The position numbers were made by a program, and so were the translations under genes. Under the pieces are notes generated by a model. It worked only from the letters and a program-made list of their open reading frames with translations, was not told the DNA's origin and ran no database searches. From positions 16,160,001 to 16,224,000 of the forward strand of contig AP031354.1 in the NCBI GenBank assembly GCA_037833965.1: a stretch of 64,000 nucleotides of DNA, read 5' to 3'. Source of the stretch: Marchantia polymorpha subsp. ruderalis. Lineage: Eukaryota; Streptophyta; Marchantiopsida; Marchantiales; Marchantiaceae. Shown here one piece after another: positions 10,550 through 24,693 of the stretch (position 1 is its first letter; every line of letters starts with the position of its first letter).

Positions 10550-12543
10550 TTTCTATTAATCTGGTTTTCCTTGACTGAAATTTCTCCCAAGACATGCTTC
10601 ACGAGAGAGTGGAAAGAGTAAGTGGATGGCCTGTAGAAGAGCATGCTCATGAGGGCAAGTATCGAACTTCAAGTTCATTCAGTCTAATTGCTTTCTACAG
10701 AACCAGGCAGGGAGCAGAGGAATCAAAGCATGCCATAAAAGCATCGCCGAGGGCCAGAAGCGGGGAGAGGGGCGACCAAAGCATCCAGTTCTGAAGGGTT
10801 TACTCAGCTACATCAATGCTCACCAATCTCGCGGTTTAGAGGATGGATTAGAATCATTTTCCAAGTCCAGCATATCTGGAGACTCCTTTAGGCATCCTTC
10901 TGCTACAGAGACACCCACATCCATCGCGGCTACGAGGTCGAAAAACTCCTGTCACTACTCATGGAATGGGGTTGCAGTTTACGCAGCGCGGACGTCGTCG
11001 AAAGAGCGAGTTTCCAACCGGACGAGCCGAGTTCGAAGATAGCAAATCTCAGAAGCGAGTGGACCTGCAAGAGCCGCCAAAAGCTACTGTGAAGAGCGTG
11101 GATCCGCAGGTCGTCATGATTTTAATACCTTTCAGCAATGTCAGAGGAGTTCCAGTTCTTCCAGTTCTTCACGAGAGATGCGTCTGCAAGCGAAGGGGAC
11201 GTGAATCTATCTGCATGAATAAGCCGGCACTAGTAGCGCACCGATGAGATCGCGATCTCTTCGTCCTTGAAGGAATTGCACGTAGCTCGTTGTACTCTGA
11301 CGCTTATCTCGTACTGTGCGATGCGCCGACTCTAGACGTGCCCATGAGAGCACTCGGGGGACAGGACGGAGATCTGATTCTGCCGATTCGAGACCTCTAA
11401 CTGTCGCCGATCGATATGTCTGACTCACAACTGCATGTCATGGGAGACGGTTTTGCGATATCTTCGCTCTACCGTCCCATCCCCTTGTCCGGACAGAGTC
11501 TCATCATCAAACTTTATATGAATCTACTTGTCTGACCATCCGTAGCCAAACCTGTGGAACCTCCGACCCCCAAACTCAAACCACCTCCATAACCGCCCAA
11601 CCCGAGAAGACAAGTTTGTAAGAGGTAACAAGCTTAACCTTCAGCCAGGGGCACCTTCCCTTGCTGATAATCGAAATCCAAGTTCTTGACTCGAGACCAT
11701 GTGTTTTATTGCTAGGTGTCTCACTAGCTGGATTCGAGAACTTCCACAGCGCGACATGCACCAAGGCAAGGGGCCCTTGCTCTATGGCCAGGAGAAGGCA
11801 TAGGACTTGCAAGCGTTAAGCATCATACAATAAAGTTATCTACAAATGACGTGCAATGATGGTTGCTGTTGACTTCGTGTAATGCTGACACGTATCAAGG
11901 ATCTGCACTGTTGTGAACACAGTATTTTATTAATCTCACTTGCCAGAAAAAAAAAGGTTTGCACAAGGGCAATCAGGTCAGAACCTTTCTAGTCACATGT
12001 AAAGGTTTCTGTGTGGGCTCCGTCAGCTCTTTCTACACCTTCAGTCTGATGTAGCCATAGCTGAGGAGGTATAACTGACGCCGCTTTTAGATACATTTCG
12101 AGAGGTAAGACTGCACAGCTGTGTCCGATTGGAAGTAGATATTTGTATCAGATATTCAGACCTGAAATTGTGCTCGTAGGCTCACCAGCAACAGCAGCTC
12201 TGGGGGCTTAGCTATATTCTACTGTACAAAACCTCAAATCCAAAGCTCTCCAAGCGCCGTTCAAATCCAAAGAATTTCATGCACGAGTTCCATCAAGGCT
12301 GGCCTCACGGCAACTTTTGCGAGTTACAAATGGTACAGTGGAAGCAGGCCGGCCAAGGGCAACTGAAAGTGTGCATCTCTTCGGCTGGATCAAAAGTTTT
12401 AAGCTATAGACAAATGAATCTATGGACAGTGTAAGAAAGGTGCATTCTTCTCATCCACTGGCAAGATGGAGAGGTAATTGCACAAAATGTGAGTGAGAGC
12501 ACGGATCTGTGGATCTGAATTCGTAATGAAGGATCTCTAGAAG
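10550..12543. other. Region upstream of KNOX and downstream of the ammonium transporter
   Basis: These 2 kb should hold the KNOX promoter and 5' leader (left) and the transporter 3' UTR (right). Open frames at 10594-10794, 10966-11247 and 11576-11812 show no family motif. I see no mobile element or RNA gene. Confidence 0.5.
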
Positions 12544-15500
12544 CTAAACCTTTGTGGAAGCAAGCTCCATTTCCTTGTACTCTGTTCCGGAATGTTTCGA
12601 TGCATCGAACTTTTCGCCATCGCCCCAAAGAGCGTAGGCTTCTTCACCATGAGCTGCATCATCTCCCACCTGCAGTTGTTTATCCGACATTCGGAGTGGC
12701 ACAATTAACTTGATCACCAGACAGATTATACTCGTGACAACTACGTTCCATCCGATGATGAATAGAGCAGCGCAAATTTGTTTACCCAGCTGCTGTCCAC
12801 CTTTCTCTCCTCCGTAAACGGCTCCATGCTCACCTTGGATCGGCAAGAACAGATTGCAGAGAGTGGGCTGAGCAAAGAAGCCGGCGAGAATACCCCCAAG
12901 GCTTCCTGCAACGGCATGAGTGTGGAATACACCCAATGTGTCATCCACCTTCGAGAAGATGCCGCCTGGTTTCCTTCCGAGAATCATCATGGTGTACCAT
13001 GGAATGCTGCCGGACAACACTCCGATCACCATCGCTGCCCATCCTTGAACTACGCCTGCATATCCAGCAGACTTTCCGGTCAGTCGACAGCAAAATGACA
13101 GGTTGAGAACAGATCCTAGAATACAGAAACTGTTGCGGCGGTTTTCATTCTTTTGTTCGTAGCAGAAGTTCGACAGGTGACTTCTATTGACTTCCAGTGC
13201 TGGGATCGACCGAATTGCATATACTTTTCAAACTTCAAGGAAACCTATTCCGAACAAGAAGACTGCGAGTTCATTCGTTCTGCAAGAATTTCAGCTGAAG
13301 GTTCCCGAATGACCGCACAGGTAGGAACAGCAGGGCGGTCGGGGGTAGGCTCGATCAACGAATTGGGCGGGACCGACGACGCTCCTGCACAATATAGGTG
13401 GGCGATGGAGACTTGGGGGAGGTTTTAAGTACTATAGCATCCCTCCTGCACCTAATTTACTCCACAAATACAAGCAAACAGCTCGACGGGTCACGAAATG
13501 TCGGGGACAATGGAACGACATGGGAGTAAAAGGACGTCACCTCTACACAAACATTCACAGGGCGTGTCTTCGGGTAGTGGGGAACTGAGGACAAGCGGAT
13601 CCGAAGGGAGGTCACTGGAGCCGACAGGGTTACTACATCCTCTGAGTTCTGGAGTTCTGGATTGGCGACGGGATGGCACCGCCTCCACGTTGTGGCCTGT
13701 CTGTCTTATCCCACACTCCACTCAATGTTAAGCGTTAGACATCGGACAGGCTCAGGACGTAGGCTGCTCTCTCTTGTTTGTTGCTTGGTTCCGTTGCTTT
13801 CCTCGTGCATTGGAAGGCCGGGCTGTTCTTCGGCTGGCTGGCTGGCTGGCAGGCCCGTGCGTGCGTGCCTGTGGTGGTTTGCTTTGCTTTGCCCTTGGGC
13901 TGCGTGATTCTCCCACCCTTCCTCCCTCTTCTTCTCTGCTGCGCCTGTATATGGGCTGGTGGGGTCACCACAACAGCCCATATGCCCGCCTTGTGTTAGT
14001 TCTGTTTCTTGGCTGTGTGCCTGATAATGAATCGCTTCTCGTGCCTGGCACTGCGCTCAAGTTTGGACCAGAATTTCAACGGGAAAAACATCTTTCCAGC
14101 TATCCGCACGACTTAAAGAGAGTTTCCATCATCGTTTCCACAAGCTCTTGTGAGGTCAGATTAAGTACCTCCACTCATGATCATCACAAAGATTCTATCA
14201 CCAACAGATATACCCATGGAAATTCTCGATCCTAGAGGTTCCAACTCTGAGACCTGCTATCTTAAGTGTAGGAAGACTTGACAAGTCTTCGTGATCTGTA
14301 TTTGCTGCAACATGGTGCTGACGCAGGGCAAGATTCGGGAAAGAACTTCTCTCTGGAAATATCAGGGGAAAACACTTCTCGACTACAGTCCCTACATTAA
14401 AGGTTACAGGACATCGACCCGCAAAGGACGGAAAACTATTTGCAGAAGTCAAAGCCTCTGCACGGAATTATTCCCTTGGACTTCCCGTTGACTTATAAAA
14501 GTCAATGTCATGAAAGCAAAAAGCAAGTAACAATGAGCACACTTTGCTACGTCACTGAGCATACCATAGCGGCTAGTGGTAAAACTTTGGTGGAACCCTT
14601 TTGCGGGGACTTGGTAAAACGATCCGAGGGAGTTGGATGTCCATGCTACCACACAAAGGAATTATCATTGACCATTGATAATTCTGATTGGCAGAAGACC
14701 AGACAAAAGCAATGAAATCATCACCAGCAGGACAGCACGGATACTTCCGACAGCTTAATGGACGAGCCTGGGCACGTTAACGACTTGGCACGTTCATGAC
14801 GTCGAGATCGGCACGTCTATGAACGAAGCTCAATGTATGGCTGGAGAGATACGGCGCATGAGGAACTAAATTTTGGTTCTGTATTTTTCCCTTGTTCCGA
14901 TATCCCTGCAGTAGGAGGTAAGTGAGAAGCCAGTTCCGCCAACATTCATCAGCGCTTCGATCGATGCTGGTGTTACTGCAGTTAATATATATGTCCGAAT
15001 TCCTCCAAAAGAAAATTTGATCTGCGCATGATAGTCGTACCTGCGGAAGGAGTGATTGCAACCAGACCCGTGATCATGCCCTGAACTGCTCCAATCACTG
15101 AAGGCTTCTTGAAAACAATCACGTCAATGCTCGTCCAGACCAGCAAGCTAGTAGCTGCACATATGTTGGTGTTCAGTACTGCCATGGAAGCAACCACGTT
15201 GGATGCATACGGTGCTCCCCCATTGAATCCATTCCACCCTAGCCACAGAAGACCCGCTCCTGCCATCGTCAGCAGCACATTGTTCGGAGGAAAGCTGCGG
15301 CGTTCACTTTCAAGTCTTGGGCCAACCTTAAGTGCAACATGGATGGACGAGGGTCACCAGATCATACATTTCGACTTTGACTGACTCTTGTCAGAAAAAA
15401 CATCCGAGACCATGTCAAAGTGCCGCACATGTAGCAAAGTTTTATGCAGATTCCACTCGACATTCTAACCACATGCAACGGGCCTGATGAAATGCACAGT

Positions 15501-16185
15501 TCATTGAACTCAGAGAATATCAGAGTGATAAGAACCTTACCCAATAAGCTGCAACATAACCAGCAACTCCAGATGATAGATGAATGACATACCCTCCAGC
15601 ATAATCGATCACACCCCACTGGAACAAGAAGCCTCCACCCCATAGACTAAAAGCTCCTATTGTGTAAGAGAAGGTGAGCCAAAGGGGCACAAATAGCATC
15701 CATGCAATGAAGTTCATGCGCCCCAACAGAGATCCTGCTATTAAGATGAGGGTAATGGCCGCAAAAACAAACTGGAAGTAGACGACCGTGGCTTGAGGAT
15801 AAAGTGGGGCAAATGCAGCGGCTTCGCCAACTGCTGTTGCAGGGAGAAATGCTTGCTTGAGCAAATACTTCTGACCGAGAGCAGGCCCTGCTTTGCCCCA
15901 GATCGGAATAAGTTCCTCACCGAACGACATTTTGAATGCCCATGTTACCCAGCAGATAAGGACACAGGCGAAAGCGTAGAAAGACATGAATGCGGAATTG
16001 ATCGCCCATTTTTTCTTCACAATGCTCCCATACAGAATCACGAGACCTGGGACGCACTGCAGTCCCACAAGAGTGGAAGCCGTCAGCTGCCATGCGTTAT
16101 CCCCTTTGTTGAGCCAGTCTGGAGATTGCCCACCAGCTGCAGTTGCTTGATATGCTAGGGGCACAGGATTGCTAGCATCCGCCAT
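12544..16185 (-). CDS. AMT2: AMT2-type ammonium transporter
   Basis: Plasma-membrane channel-like transporter of the Amt/Mep/Rh family that moves ammonium into the cell. Three exons join in frame: 16185-15541, 15326-15041 and 13055-12544, giving 480 residues, the usual size for plant AMT2. Landmarks: [13 protein letters not shown] (194-206) with pore His202; [24 protein letters not shown] and [15 protein letters not shown] in exon 2; [33 protein letters not shown] with the second pore histidine His357, and the AMT2 tail motif [19 protein letters not shown] in exon 3. The twin histidines and the C-terminal tail are intact, so a working transporter is expected. The sequence matches AMT2/Mep rather than AMT1. 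The start at 16185 (MADASNP) is chosen because the longer frame from 16263 begins with sequence unlike the family. Intron 2 is long (13056-15040) and less AT-rich, with a GGCT run near 13832-13850. Confidence 0.96.
13056..15040 (-). other. Intron 2 of the ammonium transporter (about 2 kb)
   Basis: The acceptor is TATGCAG and the donor follows GCAG at 15041, splitting a Gly codon. Many short open frames run on both strands (for example 13774-14235), helped by locally higher GC and a GGCT microsatellite near 13832-13850. None carries a recognisable motif and I see no nested gene. Confidence 0.8.
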
Positions 16186-19100
16186 TGCTGCTTTTCTGGA
16201 CGAACTTTGGCTTGATATGCAGTCGAAATTGCTTTCGAATTCGAAACCAGTTACGATTCGCAAAGCTCTTCAAAGCTAGATCATTCCAGTTGTCGCAGAA
16301 CGCTCCTTCTGTCGTCGTCAGATCTGATGTTTGGAATATAGACAACGACCGCCATGTGCCAAATCAGTCACTCAATTATGTTGGACTCAATACATTCATG
16401 CGGTGCGGTCCGTCACACCTTTCACATTCTCTGAAGATGAGAGGACATTGTCTAATATGAACAGCGTAATCATCACTAAAGCCTGGTCGCTGCAACCTTC
16501 AGACTCTCGTGTTTTGGACGGCTGATTCTGCAAACTGAAGAGTCTGTAAAGCCCACGTAGCTGTCTTCTATCAGCAGTTTATTTGTGAACGGACGTAACT
16601 CTAATACTGAGGGAAAGTGATCGCCAGCCAGGGCATCGGGCGGAGTGAAACTTGAAACTCGATACTCCATTGACAGACCTCGACGAACGTAATATGTAAG
16701 TAAGACATTCAAGGAACAGAGAAGGTGGCAGAAAATTTGCGTTATGATATTCATCGAACATCTACAGGAGCGGTCGAATTCAGCAGATGCCCTGTTCTTT
16801 ATACAGTGCTCCAAAACAGAATGAAGGGTATTTCAAAGAGAGTATTTCACTCCAGTGCCTGCGCTGGTGCGGTCGGGTGAAACCAAAGACTGAAGTGAAG
16901 GGGCTCTGCCTGCTCAAAATCCTTTCTCTATAGTGTGAATAGGAGAATCGGCCGTCTTAGAAGATCCGAAGTCGCGAGGATCCACAGGATGACTCAAAAG
17001 GTATTAACACAAAAGGCCTTCTTACTTGTATGACAAAGACTGATGATCCACCACAGTCGTGTCTCGAATCATGGCCTCAGATCAGATCCACTCAGTCAAT
17101 TTCGAAGCTATACCCTCGAAACTACAGCAACAACTACACAAACAAGACTGCGAGGTTTTGTACTGACCTGGTGTTCTCTTTCATAGAGGACGACGGCAGA
17201 GATGCTGGACGAGATAACGTGGCTTAATTCGACATTCGCACGAATGAAGAAGGTCGGGCACGAGGATCTCTGGCGTCCTTCGCCAACACTAGCTGCGCAC
17301 ACAAGAATTGACTGACTCCGAGGCCTGTGAAGCCTTATAAGCGCTGCGTAGAAGGAAGTATTCTACTCTTTGCATGGGCTCAGAGAACTATCAATTGGTC
17401 TACTAGCACCGATCCAATCACCAACATGCGGGGATCCTTGTAAACTGTTGCAATGCTCACTGGCTGACGCTGGCCGCCACGGAATCTTACCGGTCAACAA
17501 CGGTGGGAAAGGTCTGGAGCTTTCCTTGTCCGCATTGTCATTATTGGGGAGAATCTGGAAACCGGCTGTAGGCCAAATGCCGGTTCCTATACAAGCGCGA
17601 ACTTGCAGAAACGGGCTACCAGCGTTTGGAGTTTATTAAAGGTATTCGAGGTCACGGTATACCGACTTGTTCAACTCAACGTGCGGGAAAGAAGGTCATG
17701 ATGAGTCTTGCCTTGCAGTATGAAGAGTAAGCACATGTAATTGGAAATTTATAGACTGGTTCGGGAGATACTGCGATACTAGAAGTTATCGTTTTCTCTC
17801 GATTTGCATTGGAAAGAGAACAATAAGAGATGAAATTTATAACGTGGTTTTTTTTTTTATACCATTTCATTAGATGGTTTGGATATGTTAGACTTTTATG
17901 TGATATTTACTCATAATGATAATATTGAGTATTGTACCGGCACAAAAATTCATGTCTACAAAACTTTTGAATCGTAGTGTACAAAATTAACGCTCGAACG
18001 GTCTTATCGTTACATGAAAAACACAAACGATAAGTCGTTAACTTCTTTTCATCATTACTACTCCAAATACGAAAGTCAGCCCAAAGTAATTTAAAAGTTA
18101 CGGGCCAACTTTTCTAGATACTTCTAAAGATGGACATTTGAGTAGGTTGAGGTTTTGCTAGTTGTATATCTAGGTTCACTTTCTTATATTCTATTGTATT
18201 TGTAGATGTATTTGAGATATATGAGGTACATTGTTTTTGAGATAAACAAGTACGTTACATATATACATATTATAAGAGTCGGATATAATATTTGACTTAA
18301 AATTTTGTCTTTTTTTTTACCAATTGAACCAAATGTGAAGTCCACAAATTTATAAATTTATAATGGACATATGCTTCAGATGTTCGTATGAATGGTGTTA
18401 AAAGGGCGAATGATAGTTATTCATCATCAACTACGCTATTAGAGCATGCTGTGGTTACCACTCATTTACACGGGGTTTAGGTAAGCTCTATGTCCGGCAT
18501 TTTACTGGAGATGTAGTGTTAGTTATGCACATGAGGATAAATATATCTTATACTGTGATTCTCGGTATTACTCATTATCAAATATAGATAAGAAAATTCC
18601 GTATTTCACAAATTGCATATTGATATATCATATGTGTCTCTCCTCTAAAACATACACATTTCAAATTTAATTAATTTAATATCTTAGACAGACGGTGAGT
18701 CGAGTGGAGCATCCACAATCACGGTATTCAAAACTAACGATGTATTGAGCAGTCACCTAAATATTCCTCTGATTTTAGAGTTTCATAAGGCCTTGGATGT
18801 GAAAGACTGCAGAAGAATTTATGCCCAAGAGTAAAAGGAGATACTTTCTTTAGCTTACTGAACAGCAAATATTAGTAAACAAGTGTCGATTCACTAGCTA
18901 ATGATGTCCATATGGATGCGACCGTGGCATATCATGTTTGTTCATATGCTATGTGAGAACACAGCATACGAACAAGTAGACAAGTTAAGCTAGATTTGTC
19001 TGAATTGAATTTTGTAGTAGTTTATATGATGTGTGATGTTATTGAGATTCAGCATCAATTGACCGTTTGGTTTTTACCTTTGAATTACATTATCTTGATA

Positions 19101-19773
19101 TTACACGTGAGATAATTTTGAAGTGGTGAATATCCATCTTATTTCATGGGAATAAGTGAGGTGACAGCATCTAAGATTTTCACTTTTTTTGATATGCAAA
19201 AATGTCACCTATTTTGTTTCCTTCTATATTTGCAATTAGAGTTAGATAGTAAGTGTGAGTGGAAAAGTATACAAGAGCTAATCATACTATGGTAGACGGC
19301 TCATTTTCTGCAGTGTATTGCAGTCAACATGTTTCTATGCTACACAAAAATCACCTGCCAGTGTTAATATTTTTATGTATATCTTGTCTGTAGACGGTCC
19401 ATACAGTTGAGATTTTCTAAGTGTTGTAGGCCATAATTATCTTTTCGCTAATATAGAGGTCTAACCCCCAGATCAGGGAAGTTTTATTCCTTGTACACCC
19501 TGATGGGTGTTCCTAAACTCTTTCCAACGTGGCTATCGAATGTGACCCTTTTTCAATCTACATCACAGAGGGAATTCCCACCCTTTCCGCTGTATTTATT
19601 CGAGGCCCCTAGTTCTTTGAGTCGGTTGTGGACAAGGGAATTTAGCTTGTCACTCAGCTATTATGGCTAGCTGTGGGTCAAATGAGTGGAAAGCCCAGGG
19701 TATCACATATAAGAGATGGTGCTTGAGGATTGCGCGATCTAATATAAATCGACCGCGGTAAGCTAGAATCTGG
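16186..19773. other. Upstream of the ammonium transporter, then gene-free AT-rich DNA
   Basis: The first kilobase or so should contain the transporter 5' leader and promoter. From about 17.7 kb base composition turns strongly AT-rich and I see no coding pattern, RNA gene or clear repeat up to 19.7 kb. Confidence 0.5.
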
Positions 19774-20198
19774 TTACAAACTACATCGTGATAATGTACA
19801 CAGTACAGTACAGCAGTGTTGCGGGGTATCGGGCTGGAATCTCCACAGCACTTTTGTCGTTCCGGATCCTAGAGTGGTAATCTCTGGATTCTCTGCTTTT
19901 CCAATTTTCTTGGCACGTTGGTCAACGGCCTGCTTTATCGAGTTGCTGTCTTTGAAGCCAACCAGGAAAGCCACGTTTGTACATCACTATCAACCATCAA
20001 GCCATATTGCGTTGTCTGCCCGCCCGGGCCCACGGTTCGAAGTACGGAATCACTAGGATTACGTAAAGTAGCCAAAATACTCGTAGATCTTACTTGTTGC
20101 CTTTTGAACAAGAAACTCTCGTGAACTTCGTTGCTGCCCTCCTGAAAGTCGAGTTGAGGATATTCAGATGACAGGTACCATGCTGTTATGTTCTTCAA
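19774..20198 (-). pseudogene. Unidentified coding-like fragment split by a frame change
   Basis: Two minus-strand frames meet at about 19935-19974. The upstream one ends in TTQYGLMVDSDVQT and the downstream one continues in another frame with VAFLVGFKDSNSIKQAVDQR. Their composition looks like protein rather than chance, and the junction looks like one frame change or a missed intron. I do not recognise the family. It may be a decayed gene piece; confidence is low. Confidence 0.25.
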
Positions 20199-23100
20199 GA
20201 AGCGTGTATTTTTTGAATTTTCGATAGTGTCTTTATACTTTTGAAACTGTAGTTATATATTTTTTAAAGGCCAGAAGAAATGGCAATTCTAAGTCGCCGG
20301 CAGAAAGGATAGGCGAACAATTGACCTTCTGCGCAAAATTGAAAATATGAACAATTGACCCTATGCTTGACCTTATGACCGTCAGGTACGGTACCTGACG
20401 TATGAGGCTAATGGCTGTCTAGTATACTGAGCGTACATTTCTGACCATTTGAGTGCTTATTCAACGGTGTCCAAATCAAACCTGGCGTCTTAGAAAAGCG
20501 AAGCAAAAATAGACTATAATTTGTAGCGCTTTTCAATGAAAATTAATGTCCAATTTTCTTCAAATGCTTTAGTCTTTCTATCCGGAAAAATTGAAGAATA
20601 AATTTTGCTATAAGAATCTTGGGATTCGGATCAAACACGATCCAATAAATCCCAGCAATCGGATTTCCCAATTATTTCTTGACAAGTTTGAAGATGGCTG
20701 AGTAGGCTTGGTTGGAATTCCCATATCATAAGTCCTATAATAGACGGAACAAGTCAAAGTATACGTTTGCAAGCCTAAGAGGGAAAAACTTGTAGTATAG
20801 AGAGACAGTGAAGAGTGGGACGTTTATTATCATCTGTTGGTACATTGCTCGTTGGATACATTCATCTTTCAAAACATTGTTCAGCTTGTTGACAAGTTAA
20901 CACCGGACTTAGACACAATTGAGTAAAGCCTGCGTGAGTTCATACAACGATTCTGCTTCATAGATCTTGGGGGCTGGTGGACTTACACATCTTCTCTTTG
21001 CCACTCGACTGAACTGATGGAAATTTGTACTCTGGATCTAGACGGGTTGACAATCATGAACGATAGGCTTGCGCTTTAAATCCATAACCATTTCTGAGGT
21101 TGCCAACCTGAAACATAAAGTAGCGTTGAATAAGAAAAGTAAGACTGCATGGACGGCTCTCCCCCTCTTATTCAGCTTCTTTCTTATCACATACCTACAG
21201 TGACCCCGGATATGCAAGGTCCTTATGAGTTCAGTTTTACAAAGGCTGATGTACGGCTATACCTCATACTAGTAAGACTCGTCTATACTCTGGGAAGGGC
21301 AGACTGAATGCTTTCATCCCGTTGACTTCTACGCGGTTTGTCAGAAATTGAGAGTATGAGGTCATGCATTGACTCACATCACTCCAATGACGTTGGTTTC
21401 TAGCCTGGTATTATATTGGCTGTCTAGCCCTTTTTCCGGAGGTCCTTTGTCTCCTTTTCGCTCTTTGTGTCTGGGGAGAGAAAGAGATGGATCCGAAAAA
21501 ATAAACAAGATCTTCCAGTCGGACTGTATAGAATATATTTTCGGCATTTTATATCTTCAAGTATCAATTAAAATTTGTTCCCTTTGAGCACACATTGTGA
21601 GGCCGAGAAACGATTTGCAGGGATGAGGAGATTCGTGTTCAAACGTTGGATGTTCAAATCGCTGAGCTCAGTCAACGCTAGTTGGAGTGAGAAGTCCGTG
21701 AATCTAATGCAAATAGTTTCATGCAAGTAGCGTGCTCTTGGTGCGTCCATATCTACGATCACTTCCCGGGGTTGACTTCATTCATACAGTAACTGATGAT
21801 CACGGAGACGCTGTGTTCAGGAGGATACCACAAATATCCAGGATCTGGGCTCCAGTTGGCCTAGAGACTTAGAGTTATAATCTCTAAATAAGTCGCTGCT
21901 GACCGTCAGCGACTTCCTTAGTCATGACCATCATCGTGATCGTGACTAGTAACTGCACCGAGGATAACGTTTGAGTATGTCCTCAGCAGTTCCTATCGTT
22001 CAGGAGGACTAGTGGTTTTGTGGCTGCTTCTGTTCACCGAAATCAGTTGGATTCGGTACTGTAAATAGCAAGCTGATACCGAGAGTTCGGGAACCAGAGT
22101 TTTCCAAGCTAGCAGGAGGCCCTTGTCTGCACTGAATTTGCAGATTCTGCGCTCCTGGGTATTCGGACGGTGGCCTTACCAATCATCAGTACTATACGCA
22201 AAAAAAGGTTGTAAAGCTGGCAATTGAAGGAGCGAATGTTAACAGTAAGTTCGGTGTCTTATGTCGTGTCTTGTCTGAGGGATTCTAGACTGGAGTCTTC
22301 GATCCTGAACGCTGCTTATTTTGGCCCAAGCCTGATTCGACGCCGGCTTTCTCTCCTTACTTTGCTCACAAATCATCTCTAAGTTTGTATCCGGGCCGTA
22401 GTATCTTGTCCGCTTTCCTAAGAAAGATAATATTCTTGACTCTTTTCGTTTGATCACAGTGCGAGTTAGGTATAAAAAATCGATTTTGATGTCGTTCCAG
22501 GTCTTTCATCAAGTTAAGTGACTCTCATGAGAGGATCTCTTCGTGGTGAGAAGTCATGTCATGTCAGTCTTCAGGCCTTTCATGATGTTCGAGCACGCCA
22601 TCCCTTGTGTCCCCGCACTGTGATCCCTGGAGATCGAGGCCTGGGGCGTATAAGATTCCGGAGAAGCGAGTTTCTCGTTGTCCGACCCATTTGGCTGGTT
22701 GCCGTGATTCTGATTCTCCATGATCAATAAACCGGGCACTTCTCTGTTCAAAGTGACATGTCGGCACTAGTTCGAAGGAAGTGTTGACTGCCACTGGAAA
22801 GTGAGATTCAATTCCTGTAAGATAAATAAAGATGAGAGCTTCACATGATCCTCACTCACCTCAATTCTGAGCAGATACATCGGTGAGCTGTATGTAATTA
22901 ACAGTGCAAAGGCAAGGCTCTCATGACTATTCTGTACATCTTATTTTTGTGGGCTAAGGATACAGCACGTCATACGATCCAATCACAATATGGACTATAC
23001 ATATGAATCTCACTTAGCATTTGCTTGCGCATGTGAGATCCCGAATGTTTTTTAGCTCGAAGGTTTCTAGTTCCAGTCTAAGACGTCTTACATCATCTGA

Positions 23101-24311
23101 TTGCGATAACTCGAACCGTACGGATAGATTCACTTTGGAGTTAGATTCCATGACCGTCAAGCGGAAAACACGCGCCTATGAAAGTACCGATTGGACAAAA
23201 TATCATTGTAGTGAGTAACATCAAACTACGTCTCGCCCAGTGGTTGACAAAGTTCTATTGATGTTACATATCTCTTCAGGCTGGCTTCGAATAGTTTTGA
23301 ATAAATGATGCAACTGAAAGTTGCAATGCTGTTTAATGTTCGGAATGTCCGAATAATGCTCCTAAAATACGCATGTCAGATGCGTCAACAACGAGGCGAT
23401 GTTTCATCACATAACAAACTCACTTCTGCTTCTGTTGGAATGTTCAAATCGTCGGACCAAACCTCACCGTTTCAGTGGCAACGATCCCAGTGCCCTTAGA
23501 ATCTGCCGAGATTAAACGATGCGACGTAGTTTGACGCAGCCCTCGCGCACCCACTCAATAAAGGCCGGCTGGAGCATGAGGTATTCGAATCGCGGGTCTT
23601 CGAATACAGCCCATCTGGCCAACTTCCTCGTAAAACACGTGCGTGGGTTTTGGACCTGAGGACAGACAAAGACAACTGACAGGGCTCGCAACGACTCGCA
23701 ATCCATGTCCAATCTCGATCCAGGAATTGCATGCACGTCCAGCATGTACAAACATCGTGACATCGAGTCCACATCGTTAGTCATTGTCATAATAAACAGA
23801 ATCTTGGCTTACAAATGAATCAAGATCTTATTATGGTGCTCTTGTTTTAAGTTACTCTTTCGATGTGAGTAAAGCTTTCCTAATTACTGGTATCAACAGT
23901 GGTGTTGATATCATTTGTTGTTGCAGAGGGTTCTTCGATAGGGAGTATCAAAACTTGCCTAAGAGAAAGAGCTCCATAAAATAGATACATTAAGTTATGA
24001 AGCAAGATCGATGACTCAGTACGAGCGGAGGAAACTACTTTTGATGTTAAGAGTTCTACAGTACGGTAACCGAGTGCCAATAACGTTCAGGGGAGATAAG
24101 ATCAAAGCTATTGGAAGAAGAAGGTAAGCACGTACCAGAAGGTATTCACGAAGTATTGTGCAGGCTGGGATTGCATGGATGCTGAAAAGAAATCCAAAGA
24201 CCATAGTAAACGCAGAAAGCGACTGTGTATCAATGAGCTCCCAATTTTGTAATTTGAGGTCTGAAAACCTTTCCCGTTACAATTAGATCTCAGCAAAGTA
24301 AAATAATTTTT
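20199..24311. other. Intergenic DNA without an identifiable gene
   Basis: Mixed composition, with several open frames of 60-90 codons on both strands around 22.2-23.8 kb. Apart from the frame at 23512-23790, listed separately, none has protein-like character I can support. Confidence 0.45.
23512..23790 (-). CDS. Unidentified coding-like open frame
   Basis: 92 codons ending in a stop. The stretch RKLARWAVFEDPRFEYLM and the following PAFIEWVREG look like real protein, with amphipathic spacing and many aromatic and charged residues. I cannot assign a family or connect flanking exons. It could be an exon of a larger gene, a gene relic or chance. Confidence 0.25.
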   Translation of the reverse strand: MTMTNDVDSMSRCLYMLDVHAIPGSRLDMDCESLRALSVVFVCPQVQNPRTCFTRKLARWAVFEDPRFEYLMLQPAFIEWVREGCVKLRRIV

Positions 24312-24693
24312 ACTCAAAGGTAAAAGTGAAGGGTAAAAAGGTGCTAAGAGAACTAATGGGTAACATAGAGGGTAGAGTTAAAGTAATGCCGGTTTATTTA
24401 TCCGTTACTCCAGTATTTACCATTTAAGTTAACGACTCAATGTGAAACTAACCAATGGGTAAGTTAGAGAATAAAGTAAAAATAATACCGGTCTACCTAT
24501 ACTTACTCGAGTAATTACTCGTCAAACTAACAATTTCGTTAATTGCATGAAGTCCGTTAATTTGTCATAAATTCAACAGATAAAATATATTTTTTATTTT
24601 TATTGGTTAAGTAACCGATTAATAAATAAATTAAAGGTAAAGTGTACTTTTTATTTTTATCGTATAATTATCATTTACTTTACTTTACCTTGA
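24312..24693. mobile_element. Possible MITE-like element with loose terminal inverted repeats
   Basis: The left end (tcaaaggtaaaagtgaaggg) is loosely inverted at the right end near 24693. Inside, a segment beginning with aatgggtaa at 24355 recurs at 24454, giving a partial direct duplication about 99 bp apart. No coding sequence and no clear target duplication. The inverted match is imperfect, so this may simply be AT-rich repetitive DNA. Confidence 0.3.

Noticed and set aside
13774..14235. 153-codon plus-strand frame
   Set aside because: It lies inside intron 2 of the ammonium transporter in a GGCT-rich stretch, with low-complexity translation.
15793..16158. 121-codon plus-strand frame
   Set aside because: Antisense shadow of ammonium transporter exon 1.
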